Origin: Spirochaetaceae bacterium
Lineage (GTDB): Bacteria > Spirochaetota > Spirochaetia > Treponematales > Treponemataceae
NCBI GenBank assembly: GCA_017622135.1
Contig: JAGARR010000014.1
Span: forward strand, 1-58,299
Direction of reading: 5' to 3'
DNA: 58,299 nucleotides
This document shows positions 52,231-58,299 of the stretch, piece by piece. Position 1 is the first letter of the stretch. Each line of letters begins with the position of its first letter. Both the position numbers and the translations under genes were made by a program. Under the pieces are notes generated by a model. The model ran no database searches. It saw only the letters and a list, made by a program, of their open reading frames with translations, and was not told where the DNA came from.

Positions 52231-53050
52231 TGTCTTCTGGCTGGCCTTCCATTTGGGGGCTGGCCGGGTGGGGAGCCTGCCGTTCTTCTGACGGGGTGAC
52301 CTCCACCAGCTTGGCTGGCTCCTTTTCGCCGGAAAAGAGGATGTCGTAGCCGCTGTAGCCCATGGCAGCAATCATGCCGGAGATGACCTCCTGGGCCCGC
52401 TTTTCCACCTCCCGCATAAAGCCGTATTCCACCAGCAGCTGCTCAGCGTCGGCCTTCCGCTGCTGTACCTCATCCATCACCTCGGAGTTTTCTATCCTGC
52501 AGAAGCTTGAGGACTTTTCGTCAAATTTCTCCAGCTTGATGATTTCATGGCCCGTGATGGCGGCCTGGGGCAGCTGCACCCGGATGGTGTCGTTGTGGTG
52601 GTCAACCTCAAATCGGCAGTCCTCCAGATGCTGTATGCCACCCTCAATTTTTCCCACGTACTTGTAGATGCCGTGGCTTTTGAACAGGCCTCCAGCCCTG
52701 CTCTTTTTCAACATAACCACGTCGGTATAGATGGTGGAAAGGACTCCCAGACGGGAACAGCCCACCATCTGGCGGAACACCACGGCATCCAGCGGCCGCC
52801 GCTCATCCTTGGTTGCCACAAATCGTCCCACGGCAGTGCCGGCCTTGGTGAGGGAGCGTTTGAGAATAAAATAGGCGATGATGATGCAGATGAGGGGAAC
52901 CAGCGCTGAGACGATGGCGGCCACTGCCCCCCAGACACCGGTGGGCTTGCGGGGAATTAGCAGCAGGATGAGGGGAATTGCCACGGCGGGCAGCATCACC
53001 AGAAGGATTTTGCCCTTGGTGCTGCGGAAAAAATTGATGGTCTTGCCCAT
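52217..53050 (-). CDS. DUF4230-like membrane-anchored protein
   Basis: A protein of 277 aa. Two membrane helices lie near the N-terminus (ILLVMLPAVAIPLILLLIP, GAVAAIVSALVPLICIIIAY). The rest has the DUF4230 pattern: LGVLSTIYTDVVMLKK, YKYVGKIEGGIQHLEDCRF, VQLPQAAITGHEIIKLEKF and QRKADAEQLLVEYGFMREVE. Function is unknown. AGGAGG is upstream of ATG 53050. It follows era by 39 nt and is probably cotranscribed with it. The Pro-rich C-terminus (HPASPQMEGQP) is variable sequence. Confidence 0.8.
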   Translation of the reverse strand: MGKTINFFRSTKGKILLVMLPAVAIPLILLLIPRKPTGVWGAVAAIVSALVPLICIIIAYFILKRSLTKAGTAVGRFVATKDERRPLDAVVFRQMVGCSRLGVLSTIYTDVVMLKKSRAGGLFKSHGIYKYVGKIEGGIQHLEDCRFEVDHHNDTIRVQLPQAAITGHEIIKLEKFDEKSSSFCRIENSEVMDEVQQRKADAEQLLVEYGFMREVEKRAQEVISGMIAAMGYSGYDILFSGEKEPAKLVEVTPSEERQAPHPASPQMEGQPEDIIAP

Positions 53051-53089
53051 TGAATGCCTCCTTCGGATGCTGGTGTTGCTGTGTGGCCG

Positions 53090-54058
53090 CTATTTTAGCA
53101 GGCGGCTCAGCAGTTGGTCCTTCTGCCGCCAGTTCTTGCTGACCTTTACCTGTAGGTCCAGGTCGATTCGATAGGAAAATATTTTCCGCAGGGCCTTGAT
53201 GGACTCCACCCGGATGGTCTTTATCATGCTGGCACCCTTGCCGATGACCATACCCTTCTGGCTTTCCCGCTCCACGCAGAGAAAGGCCCGCACCCACAGC
53301 TCCTTGCCGTTCTTGCGCCATTCCATGTCGGCAATGTCCACGTAGATGGCGTGGGGCAGCTCCTCGTGGAGGCGGTTGATTGCCTGCTCCCGGATGATTT
53401 CTGCAATGCGGAAGTCTACCTCCTGGTCGGTGTAGAATTCCTCCGGGTACAACTGCTCCGCCTCCGGGGAAAGGCTGTAGAGGGCTTGGAGCACCTGGTT
53501 GATGTTGGTGTCCTTTTCGGCTGAAATGTCGATGACACGGCTGGATTCCAGCTGGGGAAAGGTGGTGGCCAGAAAGGTGCGCACCAAGGCTACACGGGCT
53601 TCGGGGGAATCAATCTTGTTTACGGCCACCACCGTCTTGTGGAGGTGCGGTGACACTAGGGCTGCGGTGAGCTCCTCCTCCTTGCCGGGGCTGCGGGTGG
53701 AGTCGATGATGTAGAGGATGGCGTCGGCACTGTCCAGCTGCTCGGCGGCAATTCCCTTGAGCCGAAGGTTCAGCTTTTTTTCCGAGTCATGGTAGCCGGG
53801 AGTGTCCACAAAAACCAGCTGCCCTAATGACGTGTTTACGATACCACGGACAGCATTGCGTGTCGTTTGGGGAACGGGGGACACAATGGAGATTTTTTCT
53901 CCGCTGGCCGTGTTCAAAAAGGTGGACTTTCCCGCCGAGGGCCGCCCCACAATGGCTACCACCGCCGTCTTGGGTCCGATGGAGGGACCGCTGGGCTGCC
54001 ACCCTTCCGGTTCTGCGGTCTGGAGCCCATCCTGTTGGTTTTGCTGCAATTCATTCAT
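53090..54058 (-). CDS. era: GTPase Era
   Basis: A protein of 322 aa, a GTPase that binds 16S rRNA and assists 30S subunit maturation. G1 is GRPSAGKSTFLN (about residue 38), G3 DTPGYHDSEKK, G4 NKID. The C-terminal KH domain includes YVDIADMEWRKNGKELWVRA and IGKGASMIKTIRVE. The first 30 residues are a Gln-rich extension (NELQQNQQDGLQ) not typical of Era. TATACT ends 7 nt before ATG 54058 and no Shine-Dalgarno is present. Confidence 0.95.
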   Translation of the reverse strand: MNELQQNQQDGLQTAEPEGWQPSGPSIGPKTAVVAIVGRPSAGKSTFLNTASGEKISIVSPVPQTTRNAVRGIVNTSLGQLVFVDTPGYHDSEKKLNLRLKGIAAEQLDSADAILYIIDSTRSPGKEEELTAALVSPHLHKTVVAVNKIDSPEARVALVRTFLATTFPQLESSRVIDISAEKDTNINQVLQALYSLSPEAEQLYPEEFYTDQEVDFRIAEIIREQAINRLHEELPHAIYVDIADMEWRKNGKELWVRAFLCVERESQKGMVIGKGASMIKTIRVESIKALRKIFSYRIDLDLQVKVSKNWRQKDQLLSRLLK

Positions 54059-54147
54059 GGATGGCAGTATAACAGATGTGAACTAATAGTAAAAGAGTAC
54101 TGTCCGTTCCAAATACCTTTTGTTTCTTGGAATCAACAGGTTACGCC

Positions 54148-54657
54148 TCAGCCCATAAAGGCAAAGACTGGTTCCATCTTGAGGCTTTCGATGAAAATCC
54201 AGATGAAAAAACCACTGAGCACCAGCTTGAGGCCTGTTCCTAGCAGGAAGCCCAGGAAGGCACCGGTGGCGGATTTCAGCGCTCGATTGAAGTCCTTGTG
54301 GTCATGAATCAGTTCCCCAATCATGGCACCTGCGAATGGCCCCAGAATTATTCCCCAAGGCCCTACAAAGATTCCGACGATGAGTCCGATGGTAGCTCCC
54401 CATGCACCAGCCTTGCTGCCTCCAGTACGCTTGGTGAGATAGACAGGAATCAGATTGTCCACCACCGAGATAACTGCCGTGGCGACACCGGTGATAATCA
54501 GCAGCATGGTAGGGATGGTACAATAGTGGGAAAAATAGGCGGACAGCAAGCCGCACCAGGCCAGAATCACTCCCGGAAGAATGGGGAGCACGCAGCCGAT
54601 GGTTCCAATCAGCAGGCAGATGGCTCCAAGAATTGCAAGAAAAACGTCTAAACCCAT
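54148..54657 (-). CDS. DUF456 membrane protein
   Basis: A protein of 169 aa with four to five Gly-rich membrane segments: FLAILGAICLLIGTIGCVLP, ILPGVILAWCGLLSAYF, ATIGLIVGIFVGPWGIILGP. The GG-x-K-A-G-x-W-G-x-x-x-G pattern (GGSKAGAWGATIG) marks the DUF456 family, whose function is unknown. The start ATG 54657 lies 6 nt after TATAGT (54669-54664), with no Shine-Dalgarno. It precedes era on the same strand; era has its own promoter. Confidence 0.85.
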   Translation of the reverse strand: MGLDVFLAILGAICLLIGTIGCVLPILPGVILAWCGLLSAYFSHYCTIPTMLLIITGVATAVISVVDNLIPVYLTKRTGGSKAGAWGATIGLIVGIFVGPWGIILGPFAGAMIGELIHDHKDFNRALKSATGAFLGFLLGTGLKLVLSGFFIWIFIESLKMEPVFAFMG

Positions 54658-54754
54658 GGATATACTATACTGAATTTTCATCCTTACATAAAGGGAAAAA
54701 TTCGCCAAATTTGACGCATGTGCACTTCCCGTCACATTCCAGTGAGACCCGATT

Positions 54755-54890
54755 TCCCGCCATGCTGGTGACTTCCTTCTACAACATGGCGGACACCTTC
54801 TTTGTGTCCCAGCTGGGAACCAGTGCCAGCGGTGCGGTGGGATTTACTCTGGGCATGGGCTCCGGCAATCTGGTGTCCCGGAGTCTGGTA
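54755..54890 (+). pseudogene. MATE efflux transporter relic with internal deletion
   Basis: In one plus-strand frame: FPAMLVTSFYNMADTFFVSQ, LGTSASGAVG, then directly FTLGMGSGNLVSRSL. The first part matches the MATE transmembrane-1 region (YN-x-x-D-T-x-F-V-x-Q-L-G-T-S-A) and the second the segment that normally follows some 10-15 residues later. The intervening helix (usually starting VVFSL) is missing, and the frame then runs into the metH stop region. No start or ribosome binding site fits. It is a deletion remnant between era/DUF456 and metH. Confidence 0.75.
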
Positions 54891-54898
54891 TCAGTCCC

Positions 54899-57715
54899 TC
54901 ACCCGCCGAAGAACTCCTGGGCAAAGCGGACGGTTTCCAGTGCGTCCCTGCCGTAGAAGTCGGCTCCAATCATGTCGGCGTATTCCCTGGTCATCACGGC
55001 CCCACCCACGCAGACGGTACACCACGGCGCTTCCTTTCGCAGCAGCTTGATGGTGGCCTCCATGGAGGGAACGGTGGTGGTCATCAGGGCGGAAAGTCCC
55101 ACCAGCCTGATGTTGCCCTCCCGAACGGTCTCCAGCACCTTTTCCGGCGGTACGTCCCGCCCCAGGTCGATGACGGTAAAGCTGTAGTTTTCCATCAGCA
55201 CCTTGACGATGTTCTTGCCGATGTCGTGGATGTCGCCCTTCACCGTGGCCAGAATGACTGTTCCCTTGGACTCTCCCATGGAATCGGTGCGAATCATCTG
55301 CTCCTTGATGACGGAGAATGCTTCCTTGGCGGCCTCGGCGCTCATCAAAAGCTGGGGCAGGAAGAGCTTTTTGGTCTCGAATCCCTTGCCCACAATGTCC
55401 AGGGCGGGAATCAGGTGGTGATTGATGACATCCAGGGGCGGGACGGTTTCCAGCAGGGCGGTGGTGTACTGGTGGGCCTCCGGCTTGAGGCCACGAACAA
55501 TGGCGTACTGGAGGCTGTTCTTCTGCAGCTGGCTTCCGTCAGGGGCGATGATGAGGTCTCCGCCGGAGGGGGAATTGGCGCCAGCAGTTCCCCCTCCTCC
55601 TGAACCGTCTCCGCTGGAATTTGCCGAGCCGCCTTGGTTTTGTGCCAGCCGAGCTGCCTTGGCCTCCTCCTGTTCCTGGTATTTCAGGGCAAAGTCGATG
55701 TAGTCGGTGCAATTGGCATCAAAGCCACGGAGGGTGCAAAAGCAGGTGTAGGCCTTCATCATCTCCGTAGAGTTGGGATTCATGATGGCAGCACTGAGAC
55801 CACGCTCCATGGCCATGGTAAAGAAGGCGGCGGTAATCAGCTCCCGCTGAGGCAGTCCAAAGGAGATGTTGGACACCCCCAGGATGGTGGTGCCGCCAAA
55901 GCGGGTCTTTACGGCGTGGAGAGCGTCCAGTGTGGCCGCTGCCGCTGTGGTGTCCGAGCTAATGGTCATTGCCAAGGGGTCTATGATGATGTCCTTCCTG
56001 CCGATGCCGTATTTTGCGGCAGTGGCGTAGATTTTTTCCACTATAGCGATGCGTCCCTCCGCCGTCTCAGGAATTCCGTCCTCATCCAGCGTGAGCCCCA
56101 CCACCACGCCTCCGTATTTCTTTACCAGCGGGAAAATCTCTTCCATAATTTCTGCCTTGCCGTTCACCGAATTGACCAGGGGCTTGCCGTTGTACAGCCG
56201 CATGGCAGCCTCCATTGCAATTGGGTCGGAGGTGTCCAGCTGGAGGGGCAGCTCGGTGACGCTCTGGAGCTCCTGTACTACGGTTTTCAGCATGGCCACC
56301 TCATCGATTTCCGGCAGGCCCACGTTTACGTCCAGCACATGAACGCCCTTGTCCTCCTGGGCCAGCCCCTCATTGATGATGTAGGGCAGGTCGTTTTCCT
56401 TCAGGGCCTGCTTGAAGCGCTTCTTGCCGGTGGGATTGATTCGCTCCCCCACCAGCACGGGCTTTCCTCCCAGCTGGACAGTGCGGGTGTAGCTGCTGAT
56501 GCGGGAAAATCCCTTGTCCGTGGTGGCAGGGCAACTCTTGCCGTGACAGGCATCCACCAGCCGGCAGATGTGCTCCGGGGTGGTGCCGCAGCAGCCGCCC
56601 ACAACGGCCACGCCCTTGTCCACAAAGCCCGACACAATCTGGGCAAACTGCTGGGGGGAAATATCGTAGACAGTGCGGCCATCCTCACTACGGGGAAGGC
56701 CTGCGTTGGGGTTCACCACAAGGGGTGTGCTGGACTCTGCTGCCAGCATGGAGACGATGGGCTCCATCTGCACCGGGCCCAGGCTGCAATTCATTCCCAA
56801 GCCGCTGACTCCAAGCCCCTCAAGGATAGTAACCATGGTCCTTGGGTCGGAGCCGGTGAGGGACTTGGCGGTTTCATCGTAGACGGTGGTAACAAAGATC
56901 GGGAAGCTGGTACCAGTTTCTTCCATCACTTCCTTTGCGGCAATCACAGCGGCCTTTGCCTCGTAGCAGTCGTTCATGGTTTCGATGAGCACCAGGTCGA
57001 AGGGCAGCTTTTTCTTGCCGTCCCCAGAATCCATGCCGCTGGAGGAACCAGCCGCTGCCACACCACTGGCAATGCCCGCCCGAATCACCTGGGCAAAAAG
57101 CTCCACCGCACTGTCAAAGCTCAGGTCTCCCAGGGGCTCCAAAAGCTTTCCGGCAGGACCTATGTCCAGGGCCACAAAGTGGCGGCGGTCAGCCGGATTG
57201 CTGGCTTCAGGGGCGAGGTGGCGGGAACGCAGGCTGGACAGCTCTTGCTCCGTCAGCCGTTCCCCCTCGATTCTGCGGCGTGCCTCATTTGCATTTTCCA
57301 GGGCAGCGGCCACAATCTGCCCCAGGCTGTAGTCAGGGCATTCCGGCTGGAAGGCTCCCGTGTCAACCCCAGGCTGCGGAGCGGAGTCCTGCTCGGCAGG
57401 ATGGCAGCCACAGGTGCAAGCGCCACCTGAATGGGCTGACTGTGACGCTGCGGCTTCATTTGTTGGGGTGGCCCCTTGTGTCAGCGCCCTGTCCACCGGG
57501 AATTTCAGCGCATTCGCCCCAAAGGTATTCGTCTTGATGATGTTTGCCCCGGCACGAAAATAGTTGTAGTGCAGGGCAACGATTTCTTCCCGATGGGTAA
57601 TGTTCCAGGTCTCCGGCAGCTCGCCGGGAATCAGCCCCTGTGCCTGAAGCAGGGAACCGGTTCCCCCGTCAAAAAAAAGGATTTCTCTCCCCAAAATATC
57701 CTGGATTGAACTCAT
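54899..57715 (-). CDS. metH: Cobalamin-dependent methionine synthase, short form without activation domain
   Basis: A protein of 938 aa starting MSSIQDILGREIL. The homocysteine domain (1 to about 395) has Zn ligands in MNCSLGP (near 308) and GGCCGTTPEH (near 375). The pterin-binding domain starts LVGERINPTGKKRF (near 421). Cap and B12 domains follow with the cobalamin His motif DIHDIGKNIV (near 829). The chain ends after the B12 domain, so the SAM-dependent reactivation domain of E. coli MetH is absent. Two odd inserts: a Cys/His-bearing stretch (GGACTCGCHPAEQDSA, near 105) and a Gly/Ser linker (near 692-718). GGGAGG precedes ATG 57715. Confidence 0.93.
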   Translation of the reverse strand: MSSIQDILGREILFFDGGTGSLLQAQGLIPGELPETWNITHREEIVALHYNYFRAGANIIKTNTFGANALKFPVDRALTQGATPTNEAAASQSAHSGGACTCGCHPAEQDSAPQPGVDTGAFQPECPDYSLGQIVAAALENANEARRRIEGERLTEQELSSLRSRHLAPEASNPADRRHFVALDIGPAGKLLEPLGDLSFDSAVELFAQVIRAGIASGVAAAGSSSGMDSGDGKKKLPFDLVLIETMNDCYEAKAAVIAAKEVMEETGTSFPIFVTTVYDETAKSLTGSDPRTMVTILEGLGVSGLGMNCSLGPVQMEPIVSMLAAESSTPLVVNPNAGLPRSEDGRTVYDISPQQFAQIVSGFVDKGVAVVGGCCGTTPEHICRLVDACHGKSCPATTDKGFSRISSYTRTVQLGGKPVLVGERINPTGKKRFKQALKENDLPYIINEGLAQEDKGVHVLDVNVGLPEIDEVAMLKTVVQELQSVTELPLQLDTSDPIAMEAAMRLYNGKPLVNSVNGKAEIMEEIFPLVKKYGGVVVGLTLDEDGIPETAEGRIAIVEKIYATAAKYGIGRKDIIIDPLAMTISSDTTAAAATLDALHAVKTRFGGTTILGVSNISFGLPQRELITAAFFTMAMERGLSAAIMNPNSTEMMKAYTCFCTLRGFDANCTDYIDFALKYQEQEEAKAARLAQNQGGSANSSGDGSGGGGTAGANSPSGGDLIIAPDGSQLQKNSLQYAIVRGLKPEAHQYTTALLETVPPLDVINHHLIPALDIVGKGFETKKLFLPQLLMSAEAAKEAFSVIKEQMIRTDSMGESKGTVILATVKGDIHDIGKNIVKVLMENYSFTVIDLGRDVPPEKVLETVREGNIRLVGLSALMTTTVPSMEATIKLLRKEAPWCTVCVGGAVMTREYADMIGADFYGRDALETVRFAQEFFGG

Positions 57716-57770
57716 GTATTCCTCCCATGTGGCCTGGCGAAACCTGCCGTAGAGCCATGTTGTGCTGTCT

Positions 57771-57776
57771 AGTATA
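57771..57776 (-). promoter_or_regulatory. Candidate metH -10 box
   Basis: TATACT on the minus strand about 55 nt upstream of ATG 57715. No good -35 hexamer is seen, so activation by a factor binding the upstream repeats is possible. Confidence 0.4.
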
Positions 57777-57816
57777 CGATGAAAACGGTCTTGGATGGAA
57801 GGGCATGGAGTGTATG

Positions 57817-57962
57817 GGTCAGGGGTGATGACGTGTTCTAGGTCAGGGGCAGTGACGTGTACAGGCCGGGGAGTGCATTCTAGGTAGGTGTGATGGTTCA
57901 TTCTAGCTAGGACGAGGCATGCACTCTAGCTAGGATGGATGGTTCATTCTAGCTAGAATGAG
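57817..57962. repeat. Degenerate 23-bp tandem repeats upstream of metH
   Basis: TTCTAG(G/C)TAG or a near copy occurs at 57879, 57901, 57924 and 57947, spaced 22-23 bp. Older copies GGTCAGGGG(T/C) precede them at about 57817 and 57841. Units end in CATTCTA and begin GCTAGGA or GGTAGG. The spacing of two helical turns would put one binding face on the same side of the DNA. Confidence 0.75.
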
Positions 57963-58242
57963 AATTTAGGGGGCGGGAAAGGCCACCGTGGGGCGGGTGC
58001 TTCCCCTTGGCTCCAGTATACCTGAATGCTTGGGGATGGGGAAGGGTACGGCCGTGGATCTGCGGCAATTTTCCGCAAAAACCCCGTCCGGAAGCTAGAC
58101 AAACCGCAGAAATGCGTTATAATTGTTTAAAGTTAGATTTAGTGGTTTATCGGGTTGATGAGTCTGCCGAACCAATCAAATTGTCCGTGGGAGAAAAAAA
58201 TGTATCCAGGAGCAAAAAAAGTCAGCATTTTCTCAGAAAACC
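57963..58242. other. Noncoding stretch with promoter TAGACA-N16-TATAAT
   Basis: No convincing gene. TAGACA (58096-58101), 16 nt, TATAAT (58118-58123) is a plausible plus-strand promoter. A short plus-strand frame at 58007-58255 crosses it and lacks a ribosome binding site. Confidence 0.45.
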
Positions 58243-58244
58243 CC

Positions 58245-58272
58245 TTGACAGATAGAATTCTCCCGATACAAT
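58245..58272 (+). promoter_or_regulatory. Strong promoter at right edge
   Basis: TTGACA (58245-58250), 16 nt, TACAAT (58267-58272). The gene it drives lies beyond the window. Confidence 0.7.
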
Positions 58273-58275
58273 CCT

Positions 58276-58299
58276 TCACAGAACACAGAACACAGAACA
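58276..58299. repeat. 7-bp tandem repeat (CACAGAA) at right edge
   Basis: CACAGAA repeated three times in tandem, starting about 4 nt after the -10 box, so in the first transcribed bases; it may continue beyond the window. Confidence 0.8.

Noticed and set aside
55634..57430. Long plus-strand open frame opposite metH
   Set aside because: The minus strand carries all MetH motifs; the plus frame has no domain or start signal.
57716..58000. Cobalamin riboswitch upstream of metH
   Set aside because: No B12-box-like sequence or long conserved fold was recognised; the region is dominated by short tandem repeats.
58007..58255. 82-aa plus-strand frame near the right edge
   Set aside because: It crosses two promoter-like sequences and has no ribosome binding site. 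A second frame from 58158 is open to the edge but is only 47 codons, with equally little support.

Overview
The window reads as a host-associated, Treponema-like spirochaete chromosome (inference). Signs are a fused AroD-AroE shikimate enzyme, a bacterial XPB helicase with its partner, two long chemoreceptors, a metallopeptidase/propeller/barrel outer-membrane protein, and long G/C homopolymer tracts in upstream regions of the kind known from treponemes. Coding density is high and coding sequence is GC-rich by eye; intergenic regions are AT-rich. No rRNA, tRNA, CRISPR array or complete insertion sequence was seen.

Layout. 1-5641 (mostly minus): a partial contractile-tail hub gene (gpD/VgrG-like) and a 19-aa ORF lie at the end of a housekeeping run (membrane protein, ParA-like ATPase, lgt, nadE, XRE regulator), behind cysE. 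5688-9141: patatin and nagA, with a divergent helical-repeat protein. 9193-14035: a surface metallopeptidase, a relic of a barrel paralogue, then a regulated sulfhydrylase gene (promoter, perfect palindrome, Cys-ending leader peptide, stem-loop, metY). 14197-17225: polar amino-acid ABC transporter. 17408-21204: two glycosyltransferases, TetR, a CmpB-like membrane protein. 21671-27037: lipoprotein, glgP, glgX. 27262-33221: xpb, XPB partner, gph-like phosphatase, azlC, azlD. 33411-38735: broken XRE gene, repeat lipoprotein, AAA/DUF4143 ATPase, 34-bp tandem repeats, malic enzyme, radical SAM protein. 38764-45386: CASTOR/POLLUX-type channel and two chemoreceptors with poly-C tracts. 45586-48217: metal P-type ATPase operon. 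48281-57715: NhaC-type antiporter, aroDE, rpiA, DUF4230, era, DUF456, a MATE relic and a short metH. The right edge holds 23-bp repeats and two promoters.

How the genes fit together. CysE, MetY and MetH form a sulfur amino-acid theme; GlgP and GlgX degrade glycogen; NagA recycles amino sugars; the ABC system, AzlCD, NhaC, the P-type ATPase and the channel handle solutes and ions.

Most notable signals. (1) At least eleven genes have a -10 hexamer ending only 6-8 nt before the start codon and no Shine-Dalgarno, often with a -35 box at the right spacing, which predicts widespread leaderless transcription. (2) Three runs of 11, 14 and 13 G/C lie in upstream regions; two sit just downstream of the promoters of the two chemoreceptors and one forms a terminator-like hairpin upstream of glgX, which suggests length-dependent phase variation. 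(3) A leader peptide ending in CPSCC precedes metY. (4) Tandem arrays of 34 bp and 23 bp. (5) Several decayed genes: barrel protein, MazE, XRE, MATE.
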